A DNA stretch of 64,000 bases from Naganishia liquefaciens (taxonomy: Eukaryota > Basidiomycota > Tremellomycetes > Filobasidiales > Filobasidiaceae): positions 310,001 through 374,000 of the forward strand of contig BLZA01000035.1 of assembly GCA_013423385.1 (NCBI GenBank), written 5' to 3'. The translations under genes and the position numbers were made by a program. Of this stretch, positions 35,303 to 49,279 are shown piece after piece (within the stretch, counting starts at the first letter, position 1; each line of letters opens with the position of its first letter). Under the pieces are notes generated by a model. It was not told where the DNA came from. It worked only from the letters and a program-made list of their open reading frames with translations, and did no database searches.

Positions 35303-36672
35303 CCCGCATGGATCCCCTTCTTCTCTTCAAAAACCAATGCCGGAACGGGGAAAAAGCACCGAAGATCGAGGCCCCGCGTGCGGCTGCAAACGTCTTCCGG
35401 AACAGCCGGACGACGCGTCATATGTGGAGGCGAGGGATTGGCTAAGCTGGCAAGAGGCTGACTAAGCACTCGAGGATAATGTATTGGATCGCCCGCCCTG
35501 ATCTATGGCCCTCACTTCACTCAATTGAAGGACACAAAGTCAGACGCAGCGCGACAAGCCGGGAGTCGCGCGAGGGTGATTTCGAGGGCAATGACCTGGG
35601 AATCCGGACTTATTGCCTTGCGTTGGCGATATCGCTTATAGGCCATGAACAACTTTGCAGGTGATCCATGAGAGGAGACTTGATGCGCCAACTTCAACAT
35701 CGTTGACCTAGAGCGATCCCGGTATCAAGAGCCTACAGGCATTTCTACCCAGCCATTTTACGCCTGAGACGCATTTGTATCATAAGATATGTCCGATTTA
35801 TCTACTCGCGGAATTGTGGGCTCATCTCTGAGCAAAGGGTAATGATTCGAGCATGAGATATACCCTTTTATGATGCATTGCCGCTCCGTCAGGCATTGAA
35901 CGATTGCACAGGCACCAAAGCTATCTTACCAACAGATGTGAGCGGCACGATCGACTGGAAGCTTCATCGTTTGTTTAAATCTTTTCTGCAGCTAACGACC
36001 ACGCGGAACGCTTGTCCTTGTCCCATTTTCTGTTGTTCACATAGGACTGATGCGATATGGTGCATCCCTTGATTCACCCTTCAATGTGTGGCTGTTTTAG
36101 GTGAGAGGCCTGCTCACAGGTGGTCATGGTTATTGTTCGCTTCGGATGTAGAAGAATCCGGACTCAGGTAATCAGTGTACACGATACATGACTGGTAACA
36201 GATGGCTTGTAACATGACGGCGCCATTATTCCATATGCAAGCGTGACGCTTGATCAATCATCGTGATTGAGAATATCCCTTACCACCCATCAGAGCTGAT
36301 ATCTCCCGGCTTTGTCGATCAAGAAAGCACGGGTCCTTAATAACTCGAAGCGTTCGCATTCAGCACTGCATGTTGCGCCTGTGTACGAGGCAGCTCAGAA
36401 AATGCTGCAGAGTTTACATGGCTTTGCGGAGTTTCCTGTCCGTCTTTGCATCGTGTGAAGGGTCTTGAGCCCCTTAAACATGATTACCAAGGAGGACATG
36501 GTAATTGATCCTGCAATGAGTCGAAAAAGCCCCAATGGGCAATGACGATCGCTAGTGAAAGGACGGCCCATCCATTTCCGGAAGCGAAGCACGCTGCTTC
36601 CTTTCTTTCTCACGAAAGTATGCGTCACCTTCTCCTCTGGGAATGCTTATATAGCGCGATTCGTGAAACTGA
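35303..36672. other. Intergenic region
   Basis: About 1.4 kb upstream of two divergent genes. ORFs are short and without signature; no repeat or RNA gene was recognised. Confidence 0.4.
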
Positions 36673-36732
36673 ATGGATAATGACTTGACACCCTGCAACG
36701 CCTTGCTCAACTCCTTTCTGTTCCGAGTCAAG

Positions 36733-38759
36733 ATGTCCTTGTCTTCCACCCCTATGTCATCCGTGTCCCGCACGTCCACGGAAAACACCTTACTGACACA
36801 GTGCACTGCTCAGAGTTGTCTACCAAGTGCATTCGGAGACTTGAAGTTAGTTTTGTCTGACGGGACTGGGTGGACAGTAGATACCGAGCGAGAATTTTTG
36901 GATGTCCTAAGGCGGAGAGCAGATATCAACGGGATGCAACCTGATGGTGTCCCGCTCTTCGCCACGGTGGAAGACGCTCGAAATCTAGCGAAAGTGCGGC
37001 CGATGGCTTTTATCCCGCAAAAAATGGCGGATTCATTAGCCTCGCAAAATATGGCAGATTCGCTAGCCCAGCTGTCTACCTTGTCCGGCGGTGGTCAAGG
37101 TAGCGAGACCCGGTTGCAGTATGTGCAGGTATCGGCATCCTATGGCCCTGCATTCATCCTCCCGGAAAACTTCTTTGTGAACGCCACCGATGAAAGCCGT
37201 AAGGCGTTGGCCGAATCGCTGTTCAGCGCGTACCATCCTGAGCTGACAAGTGAGTATTTCGAATCCCCTAAGCTCTGGCTATGAGCTGTTGACCGAGTTG
37301 CTTAGGATGGAATCCTCCGGAGGAAATGGATCTCAATGTAGACTCCGCTTCCACCGCATACCTGGAGGGTAACGCCTCTGCTTCGACCGTGCACCGTTTG
37401 ACATTCCCTGTGGCACGTAATCTTGCCAGCAGAATTGCATGCGCCCCTATCGTCACTCTGCTAGGTGAGCTAATACAACGAAGAATTGGAGAGAGCGGAT
37501 GCTCAAGTCGAACCAACTGCGAAAGCTTATCGTATCAACGAGGGAAAACTGACGTTCTTCTTGCAAAAACCATGCGGTGAAGAAAGAGACTGGGATGCTG
37601 TAAGCCAGCCTGGTATATGAGCACATAGTAATATCCAACAAACATGCTTCACGATAGACAGCCTCTGGTGGCATGAGCAGCGGCTGCAATCCCACTGATG
37701 CTATGTACAACGAAGCGCAAGAAGAGGCAAACCTTTCAAAAAGCTTTCTCGAAAACAACATGCGGTAAGATCCATCGAGCTTGAGCCCTGCCGTTCCACT
37801 GAAAAGAGAGACTTCTATAGACCGTTCTGTCATCCGCGAATCATGAAAGGCAGCAGACAATGCGAGAGGTAGGTTTTAAAGACGCTTTCCGGTGGAAATG
37901 TTTCCTACTCACCGCCAATGAAATCTCAGCTTTCTCTTTGTGGTGAAAATAAATTCATTAGCGAATGACAGCTGGCAAGGAGAATTTCCCACACCTGGCA
38001 CATCGCACGATGGAGTGCAGGAGGTTGAAAGATTCGAGGAGGATCCGCAACAGGCTTTCGGAAATGGAGGAAAGAGAACCGCATCAACGATTGGGCACTG
38101 ATGTTTTGTCTCCATGTCATGGCGGAAGCTCATGACCTGCTACGTGACCGACCCGTCACAAACAACATTCCAGAATGGAGACCCGAAGTAATCAGCCGTT
38201 TCAACGTTGACGGTTCTGTAGCGTGGTCAGGTTATTCTATCGATAGCGAAGGAGCAAGCGAAAGGTGATCCGCTCACACGTACCCATTGGCAAGCCGTTT
38301 CGCTGCTCGGTCTTTGGTGGTGCCATAGTCAAACAGCTGATATCTTTAGTCTCCAGCCTGAATGTACCTACACCTTAGATACATCCTATGACATCAATGG
38401 CCGGTACACGAGCCAGCTTCTGCTACAAGGGGCCTGGCTGTGTGGTCTCTGCGAATGTGTTTCCGGAAAGATCTCCAATCGAAAAGCATCGTGTACGAAG
38501 TCTAGGACGCTCTCACTGGCGTGCCTTGTAGGGCCACTTGTTCGTTCTGTTCGGGATCCTGATGCAAAAAAAGCTGCTTGGCGTCGTGGATATGTGATCA
38601 GAAAGATACTTCAGAGAGTTCGACTCAAAGAAGATGGGTCCGAAATACGAGCCTGTTGAGCTGACGGCTGATGATTTTCAGGACTCTCGCAAAGAGATAC
38701 TTCTCGGACATCTCAAGGTGACGGGTAGTGATGGCGCATACATCATGCAGCCCCGCTGA
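36733..38759 (+). CDS. Hypothetical multi-exon gene, structure unresolved and possibly decaying
   Basis: A plausible ATG lies at 36733 (another in frame at 36673). The first exon encodes a soluble region with LVLSDGTGWTVDTEREFLDV and a duplicated MADSLA motif, ending PELT. Splicing into WNPPEEMDLNVDSAS and then into VEPTAKAYRINEGKLTFF gives a consistent frame to about 37605. Beyond this, protein-like stretches occur in several frames: one beginning FLFVVKINSLANDSWQG, then FRKWRKENRINDWALMF through PEWRPEVISRFNVDGS, then QTADIFSLQPECTYTLD through GAWLCGLCECVSG, then KKMGPKYEPVELTADDF to a stop at about 38759. Some switches fit short introns; the one near 38050 fits only a frameshift. I recognise no domain. 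The 5' half is probably real; the 3' half needs transcripts. Confidence 0.45.
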
Positions 38760-38845
38760 TCTGCACTTTTGCAAAACGTAAGACGGGGCTGGAAACGACC
38801 GATTTCGCTGCTAATAAGCAACTAGCCGAACCCCCCAAAGGGGGC

Positions 38846-38850
38846 AAAAA
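38846..38850 (-). terminator. RNA polymerase III terminator of tRNA-Asp
   Basis: A run of five T on the minus strand, five bases downstream of the tRNA 3' end. Confidence 0.75.
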
Positions 38851-38855
38851 GTGAT

Positions 38856-38951
38856 CTCTCTCGCCGAGAATCGAACTCGGGGCGGGCGCGTATAATGCTC
38901 AGATGAATCTGAACTTGACAAGCGCCAATGTTACCATTACACCACGAAAGA
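38856..38951 (-). tRNA. tRNA-Asp (anticodon GTC) with a 25-nt intron
   Basis: The minus strand folds as a tRNA: a 7-bp acceptor stem (TCTTTCG with CGAGAGA, one G-T pair), a D arm containing AATGGTAA, an anticodon stem GGCGC/GCGCC with loop TTGTCAC (anticodon GTC) and a T arm CCGAG-TTCGATT-CTCGG, with discriminator G. The loop is interrupted after position 37 by a 25-nt intron (38891-38915), the canonical site for nuclear tRNA introns. The exons are 38951-38916 and 38890-38856, giving a 71-nt mature molecule. Internal A and B boxes are present. Confidence 0.93.
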
Positions 38952-39146
38952 TGTTTGATGTTTGGTTGCAGTTGTTGTACAATAACCCAAAACTTTTCTC
39001 CCGTGTCTCGCGTGACGTAAGCGCACGATCGAGGTCGCTTTAGGTCGCGCCTTGCTCGGCGTTGGGAGTGAGCAGGGAACATTGGGAATGAGCAGTAATC
39101 CATTCCTATTACGGCCCAGGTGAAATTGATCACACTCTGCTCAGCA

Positions 39147-41266
39147 ATGGCAGATCCGGAGAGCACCACTCGTGTGGTGAAGAATCCTGCAAACACGGCG
39201 GATCCAGCAAAGGCAGAGTCAGAACCGGGGACGACCGCACAGGGAGCATTGAGTTATGTTGGATGGGTCGACAAGAATGCAGAACAAACCGGTAACCCGA
39301 GTGCCAGCGGCGAACCGGTACTGAGCGTTCGCTCGACGAGGAAAGAGCCGCCGAATCCGGTCATGGCCAAGTGAGTAGAAGTTTCGTAAGAGCGAGACGA
39401 GAGTTGAACTTTTCTTTCTCCAGACTCGGTGAGATGATGCAGAACCTGTATCGGGATGACAACCCGGAAGGCATCATCTCCCTCGGCGTGGCAGAGAACT
39501 CGCTTATGGTACGCCCGATCGACATCGTAATGATATTCCTACTTAGCACAAGCTATCGCCAGGCCAAAGATCTCGCTCAATTTTACCGTCTCGCGTTCCC
39601 GAAATTCTTCCGTGAACAAGACCTCACGTACGGAGACTCGATGTTTGCAAGTCAACGCCTCACCAAGGCCCTCGTCAAGATGTACACCCAGTATGTCTCC
39701 ATCTCTCTCCGTGAACAAAATGCTCAAGCCTAGGAAGCTACCTTCACCCGCACTATCCACTAGACAAGGGTCACCTGGCAGCAGGAAGCGGTGTCTATTC
39801 GACGCTCAACCACCTGTTACACGTCCTTGTCAACCCGGGTGAAGGCATTCTCATCTCGACGCCCTACTATCTCGGATTTGACGCCATGTGTATGCCCCAC
39901 GAGCTGCTCTGCAGGAAATGGAGCTGACGGCGCCTTGTACAGGTACAAAACGGTGTGGTGGAGTCCTTGTCGGTGTGCCGATGGATATTGACGAAGATGG
40001 CTGGGAGACCGAGGGAGATGTTGAGAAGCGGATGGAGCGGGCCTTAAAGGAATGCCAGAGTAAAGGTATTTCCGTACGTGCCATGTCCTTGCCCCGATGG
40101 AAATCCACACTGAGGTTCTTGCGCAGGTCAAGGTGATCATCGTGACGAATCCCGGAAACCCGATCGGACGGACACGTCAGTCTCTCTTGCTCCCCTTGCG
40201 AAACAGCTAGCGCTGACACCAATCCATCTGCCTCGCAGTGGAACGTGAAACTTTGTTGGCGTACTGCCGTTTTGCCGAGAAACACAACTTGCACCTTGTT
40301 TCGGATGAGATTTACGCCTTGAGTGTCTGGGATAATCCTGGCAAGCCGCATTCATTTGGATCTCCCTTTCTTCGACTGACCCGTCTGGCTTTGGAAAGAG
40401 ATACCCAACGCTGTGCCGTATACCAGTATCTTGAACATTGACGTCGAGCGTGAACTCGGGCCAACATATAGCAAGAAGCGACTTCACGTAAACATGACCT
40501 GTCTATCAAAGTTGAATCCGTCGCTAATCACATTCACGCCGCAGGTACTGCACGGCATGAGCAAGGACTTTTGCTCCAACGGTCTTCGGTATGACCCCAT
40601 CTCCCTCCTCAGCGCGAACGCTCATCTTCTTCTCATACACAGCGTCGGCATCCTTATCAGCCAACATAATCCCGAATGCATCCGGGCTGTCATGTCGATT
40701 GCCCTTTTCATGAAGATCAGCTCGGCGGCGGACACCCTGTTCTACGCCATCCTTTCCTCACGTGCGCCCGCACTCGCGACTGACGAGGCCGACCCCGCAA
40801 AAATCTGCCAAGCGATCCAGTCCGCCTGCGACTCGACGGACCCGCTCGACTCGGTCGACATCTCGGACTCGTTTGGCGCGTGGTTTGTCGCCGAGAATCG
40901 TCGCCGTTTGACCGACTCGGCGGCGTACATGACACGCTGGTTCACCGATCGCGGGTTCCGAGTATACCCGGCCAATGCGGGACATTTCCTCTGGGTGGAC
41001 TTTGCCGACCGACTCGGCTGGGATACATGGGAAAAGGAGCTGGATGGGTTTAATGGGCTGTTTGCGGAGCGGATTTACATCGTGAGTGAACGCTGGGGAT
41101 GGCCCGTCAAACGGGCTTTCAAGCAAGCTGACTCTATCGTCTTCAGGGCCCGGGTTCGGTCTTTCATTCGTGCAAGCCGGGGAAAATGCGAGTCACTTTT
41201 ACGGTCCCGCGCGAGTTGATGGACAAGGGGCTGGCGCGGCTAGATGGCTATCTCAAGTCGCAGTAG
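39147..41266 (+). CDS. Class I/II aminotransferase, ACC-synthase-like
   Basis: PLP-dependent enzyme of fold type I resembling 1-aminocyclopropane-1-carboxylate synthase and related fungal aminotransferases. The first ATG (39147) opens a disordered tail. The body then shows GEMMQNLYRDDNPEGIISLGVAEN, DLTYGDSMFASQRLTKAL, AAGSGVYSTLNHLLHVL, STPYYLGFD, VTNPGNPIGRT, HLVSDEIYALSVW (Asp and Tyr of the PLP site) and HGMSKDFCSNGLR, where Lys binds PLP. The C-terminal domain has AGHFLWVDFADRLGW and a final block ending GYLKSQ, TAG at 41264-41266. Around eight short introns are present. The real reaction (ACC formation, alanine-type transamination or secondary metabolism) cannot be told from sequence. 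The tRNA-Asp gene lies just upstream on the other strand. Confidence 0.88.
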
Positions 41267-41599
41267 ATTCTCAGGAACGGCTGATAGTTGTAGACATGGC
41301 GGGTGTAACGATAGACGATGGGGCAAGCCTACCCCAGCGAAAGATGAGCAAATGGCGGTAAGGGTCACCAGGGTCCATGATGATAGCACAATAAGTTTTG
41401 GGCAACAAGTTACAATTGAATCGCAAAGTCGGAATCGAGGTCTATTCATGGCGTGTATTGCATCAAACGTGGCGTGTATAAGAGTGCATTTCTGCAAACG
41501 GATCGTATGCGAGACGGCGTGTATACACATACGCAAGCATCTCGCACGTAAAGTCGTAAAGTCGTAAAAACAATTGTTTGCGCGGGGTGGCTGATTCCG
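41267..41599. other. Convergent 3' intergenic region
   Basis: This 333-bp stretch lies between the aminotransferase stop (plus) and the stop of the hypothetical protein (minus). It contains a short duplicated AAGTCGTAAAGTCGTAAA near 41560. Nothing coding. Confidence 0.4.
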
Positions 41600-43303
41600 C
41601 TACTCTTCCGCCTCGAGCACATCATCATCATCATTTGCTCCTCGGAAATCCGCCACCGTCTGGGCTTTGGGTTTACCGCCTCCGGCTACGACGAGGAGCG
41701 GGGGACGAACGGTACCGGACGACGAGGATGGACTCGTCTCCTCCGTTTCCGGCGGATCCGCCGCGAGCGTCGCCGCCGAAGGGTCCGCCGCGCGGTTACC
41801 CGTGCTGTGTGGGTCGGGCGACTGATGCACGTAGAGCGCCGTATCCGAGTGGGCGATGCTGTTGAGATCCTTCAACGTATCCCGTGTCGTCTCGTTGCGC
41901 ATGTGCCCCCGCGGCGGGATGTGGTGGTCTGCGACGGGATGAAGGTCCGGATGGAAGAGGTGTTGTCCGGTCGTTGATGAGCTTGGTGATGTTGGTGACG
42001 CGCGAGAGGAATGTTGACGGCTTGTTGAGCGGCCGCCGCCGTTGAGTGCGGAGAGAGAGGTATCAATGTCGAGTGATCGGCGGGTTGTTGGACTGGAACC
42101 GGGAACGATGTCGGTCGGGTCGACAAATGTCGGATGATCACCGAGCATTGTCCATGTTGTTCGGGGACTATGCGCATGGTAGAACCGCCCGGTATGTGGG
42201 TGACCGGACATTGAATGCTCTCCGACGCTTGTCTTTCTCGTCATACCTTGCTCCACTGACGACCGCCGCCCGAGGTTGATACTCCCCGAACGACTACCCT
42301 CCCACGACCGGCCGCCACCACTCGCGGCACTCGTACTCCCGCTCGCACGTCGATCCTTGATCTCTTTCCACCGCTCGAGATTCCGATACTCGCGGATCTC
42401 TTGCGGATCACTGACAAGGTCGAGGATTGTGCCCTTGTATGCACACGCGTCGAGCGGCGGCGAGTCGTGCGGCGAGCAAAGGAAGGGGTAGTCGGTCGAT
42501 GTGATGGAGCCGTCCCTGCCCGAGATCGAAGAGGCGACGGAAAAATCGGATTCTTTGCGAGGATTGTAGTACCGCGTGATGGGCGTCGTGGTGTAGGGCG
42601 TAAAGTTGACGAGCTTGCGTTTCGAAGATTCCTATCAGAGATTCCGTCATCAGCGGGGGCCAAATTCTCACGAAAAAAAGGGTGCGTGCCGCGCGGAAGG
42701 GAAACTCACCATTTGCTCACTCGACGTCCTCCGCGTTGACGCCTCGGGACTACCCACCACCGCCCACCCTTCAGCACACATCTGCTTATCCTCATGCAAA
42801 GGCCTTGTCCGCCCGATACTCGGCCGTCGCTGCTGTATATCGATCCCCGGCACACACGCGCGCCCCTCCGAGGGAGCCTCACCGGAACCCGTAGAAATCT
42901 CCTCGATCGGGGTCACACCCTCGCTCACCATCCCGGCTCCCAGCTCTCCAACGCGGAGCGCAAACGCCTCATCATGCGTCGGCGTCGCCCTGTGATTCCG
43001 TTTCCCCGCCGCGGCAGCAGCAAACGGGATCCGCCGTCGTCGTGCAGGAGGCGGGGGAGGACTCGCCGGGTCGTTTGCAGCGTCGGCAATGACCATTTCG
43101 GGAACGGCCATGGTCAACGCGCTCAAGTCCGGTATCGGGATGGTCGAGGTACAAGACATGGGCAATGATGGCGGTCGAGCCGGAGACGTTGTCAGGAGGG
43201 GATCGTATGTTTCGCCCCATGCACGATCGCGGGGCCGTGCCATGCGTGGCGAGTGGGATGTCGAGGGCGGTGGCGGTGCGGGGATACGGTAGGATGTGTG
43301 CAT
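41600..43303 (-). CDS. Hypothetical disordered protein
   Basis: Two exons joined by one intron of about 85 nt near 42625-42710; the protein is about 540 residues if it starts at the ATG at 43303. In-frame ATGs also lie upstream (up to 43561) in a region with a short CGAATGTGC repeat, so the start is uncertain. The sequence is mostly disordered: Pro-, Ser-, Arg- and Ala-rich. A conserved-looking core crosses the intron (KRKLVNFTPYTTTPITRYYN, then DYPFLCSPHDSPPLDACAY and LVSDPQEIREYRNLERWKEI). The C-terminus is acidic (ANDDDDVLEAEE). No catalytic domain is recognised. Confidence 0.7.
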
Positions 43304-43833
43304 GCTCTCTTGCGCGCGCTCGAGTGAATCATAAGATAGGGGCCGACGATGGGTGGCGACCTCCCCTTTGTGCGGGCGGCGTGACGGATGGCGCCTGGAT
43401 GACTTTCGTGATGATTTGCATCCGCCGTTCCATTCCCATGCCATTCCAGCTGCAGTGTTCCAGCGGGAATTATACCGCCATTCGATTCCAGCCGGCGCGC
43501 ACGTGGATGCATCCGCGCGCGATACTCTTTTACCTCGGCGCATTCGGCACATTCGGCACATGATCGGGGCAGTGGGAACAGGCGATCACAGTCTGAGAAC
43601 GTTTAACGGACCCACCGTTTTCCCGGGAGCGTACGGCTGTGACCCGATTGCGGGCGGTCGTTCATCCGTGCGACCCTTCGCCGCACAAAAACAGGCCAGT
43701 CTGTTATCATAACATGCACGTATCCCGCTTGTACAACCCCACAACTCGCGCACCTCCCCCCCCCCTTCCAAAAATGGGTCGGCGCACGCCACCAAGCCCC
43801 GCCCCGCCCCGCCCCGCGCCGCCGGCACCCAGC
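43304..43833. other. Intergenic region with C-rich tracts
   Basis: This stretch lies between the start of the hypothetical protein and the MCM3 stop. It holds a run of ten C near 43756-43765 and four copies of CCCCG at 43797-43816, directly beside the MCM3 3' end. Confidence 0.5.
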
Positions 43834-47037
<3,204 letters not shown>

Positions 47038-47154
47038 GATGTGGATGGTCCCAGGGCGTGGTGTTGGTGAGTCTATCTGTTAGGGCATTCCTCTGCCTTT
47101 CCTTCAAGACGGACCATTGAACGGCGAGGAGAGGAAATCGAGTCGAGAGGCTGG

Positions 47155-47180
47155 ACGCGACGCGATGCGACGCGACGCGT
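47155..47180. promoter_or_regulatory. MCB-like (MluI cell-cycle box) cluster upstream of MCM3
   Basis: Four ACGCG cores in 26 bp (at 47155, 47160, 47170 and 47175), the last forming the full palindrome ACGCGT. MCB sites bind the MBF complex in yeasts and drive G1/S genes, including MCM genes. The position 118-143 bp upstream of the MCM3 ATG fits this role; binding is inferred. Confidence 0.6.
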
Positions 47181-47295
47181 CTAGAAGCGCAGACAGCGGA
47201 AGCGCATGGGGCAGCTCATCATGTCGGTGAGACATTCGAGGCGATAGGAGAACGGGTTGCTTGGGTGGGCCTCTTATGACCCCGCACACGGCCCA

Positions 47296-47380
47296 CATCT
47301 CGTGTGATGCATCATCTCGTGTGATGCATCATCTCGTGTGATGCATCATCTCGTGTGATGCATCATCTCGTGTGATGCAT
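47296..47380. repeat. 17-bp minisatellite, five perfect copies
   Basis: Five exact head-to-tail copies of CATCTCGTGTGATGCAT without spacers, 85 bp in all, between the PUP3 3' end and the MCM3 promoter. Confidence 0.97.
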
Positions 47381-47436
47381 GTCATGTTGTGCGTCTATTG
47401 ATACATGTCCCATCGGACGCCGCGCTTCCCACCCCA

Positions 47437-49029
47437 TTAATCCATCCGACCTCTTAGATACCTCGTCACCACCTTGTCTTTTGAGCTATATATACACATA
47501 CACACACGCACGCACACACCGCCCTCATCAGCCTCTATCCTCGGTCCACTCGTGAACGTGAGAGTACTTACATGACATGTACGACCGCTCCCCAGCCCGA
47601 CAACGCATCCCGATCCATCGCATTCAAAATCGTCTGCGAAATCGTCTCGAACAGGTCCTCGGGTTCCTGCACGAATGCGACTAATCAGCAAACAATCTCG
47701 TATGACAAAAGACATGGCAACTGACAAGATCAGGTTCCCATAGACCCTCGGCGACACCGTACAGCTTATCCGTTGCCGTACCCGCCACTGCGAAATCCTT
47801 GGGCGTGGTGATACATCCAATCCTGGGGAAAAAGAACCCCCGCATCAGCAAAACTTTATCATTGAACCCCCCCCCCCCCGGGTGCCCGCGCGACTCACGT
47901 ATCCATCGTCGAGATGAATGGTTTCGGATTCGGATTGAGCGGCGTCGCATCCGGGATACCGGCAACGACGGGTTCGATAAAGTACGGTCCAAACCTGTGC
48001 CCCGCTTCCGCATCAGTCCCTTTCATCCCATTCCTCTTTCCGTAACTCGTCCTTGAACTCACCGCTTCTCATACAACGTACTGCTCACCAAATGCGTAAA
48101 CGTCTCGGGCGTAATCTCGCGCTCTTCCTTCATGCGATACATGTTGACCCGGAATCGAAGGGATTCACGCAGAGTGTAGGTGTCGGTGGCGAGGCCGGAG
48201 AGACCGATGAAAAGCTTGTCGTTGACGGGGAAGACCTGGAGAGGGGCGGGAGAGGCGTTAGTCATGGGGAATGAGTCTGGTGCTGGGACAGGAGGCGAGG
48301 GAGCGGTTCTGGCGAGCAGCGACGCGATAGCGATAGTGCACAAGTACCGAGCAGTGCCCGGCGTTTTCACGGAAAAGCACAATGTCGGATTTCCCTGCGA
48401 CGCTGCGATCCTGTCCGAAACTAGGACTCTTGACGGAAAGGGGACCCAACGATCCTGCCATACCCGAACGCCTGTGTATCCCGTGCAACCCGTTGCATTC
48501 CAGTTTTCGCGGGTCTCTTTCTTTCGACTTGAGGGCTTTCGGATTGTGTCAGACGGCAAAATGTTTGATTCCATTGCTGGGAATCGTCCGTCGGGGTATT
48601 TCCATCATCGGGCCCTTGCACGTTGCCTTCTTGTGCTCCTGCCGAGTGTATTTCCCCATGCGGTATTCAGAGAGAGAGCGTGCCCCCCCCCCTTCCCTCC
48701 TCCCGCATATTGATGGGCGTCTCCTAGGAGATCCAGCGTACGCCTCTGTTTCGTCCAACACCAACGCATACAATCACGACTCCCTCCCTGGATCCCCTTT
48801 TCTCGCCCCCGCCCTCGCTCCCCTCCCCTCGCCCGACCTTGCTCACCTTTTCAAAATTACTCGCCAACCCGACGGCCCCGCTCCCGAGCCTCAAATCACT
48901 GGCGATCGCGACGCAGTCCTTGCCGACCATTGCGACGACGGAGCCGCCGTTCATTTCCATTGGGTTCGACTGTGGGGCAGGGAGGGTCAGCGCGGGAGGG
49001 GGCGTGGGAGATGCGGGAAGACGTGCCAT
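47437..49029 (-). CDS. PUP3: 20S proteasome subunit beta-3
   Basis: Non-catalytic beta ring subunit of the 20S proteasome. Blocks in order are [150 protein letters not shown] and, after a last intron, [11 protein letters not shown] with TAA at 47437-47439. The beta-3 identity rests on the NGG start and the GWGAVVHV end. Six introns are present; one contains a 14-base homopolymer C run near 47868. The ATG at 49029 gives a 23-residue Pro-rich extension before MEMNGG; an ATG at 48960 would give the usual short N-terminus. Confidence 0.93.
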
Positions 49030-49279
49030 GGTGGTGTGTTGGGGTTTTGGGGGTGTGATGGGGATGCTGGATGGATGGATACTCGCGAATGATGCCCTTG
49101 TCATGTCCCTCGTGTTCGTCATCCCAAGCTTGCGCGGCCACCCCGCTGTCTGTCACGTGACACCCTGCTGGTTTGTTTGCTTCCGCAGCCGAGAGCGTTT
49201 CTCAAAGTCGAAGAAAGTCGAGTTCGAGGGGGAGAAAACGCCGTGCCGCGGGCTGGATGGAACAAGCAGCGAGCGCCAG
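49030..49279. other. Divergent promoter of PUP3 and MTD1
   Basis: About 250 bp between divergent housekeeping genes. No canonical proteasome-associated control element (GGTGGCAAA) was seen. Confidence 0.5.

Larger units (their letters stand above)
47038..47436. other. MCM3 promoter region and 3' flank of PUP3
   Basis: This 399-bp stretch lies between two minus-strand genes. It holds the ACGCG cluster (47155-47180) and a 17-bp minisatellite (47296-47380), listed separately. Confidence 0.7.

Noticed and set aside
47296-47380. Possible CRISPR-like array
   Set aside because: Perfect tandem copies without spacers in a fungal genome; an ordinary minisatellite.
47860-47885. Run of 14 C bases as a possible functional element
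   Set aside because: A homopolymer inside a PUP3 intron; most likely neutral slippage, and its exact length may be a sequencing artefact.
48839-49279. Extension of MTD1 upstream to 48839 in the same open frame
   Set aside because: This would run through the divergent promoter and into PUP3; the extension has no targeting or domain features, unlike the segment from 49280.
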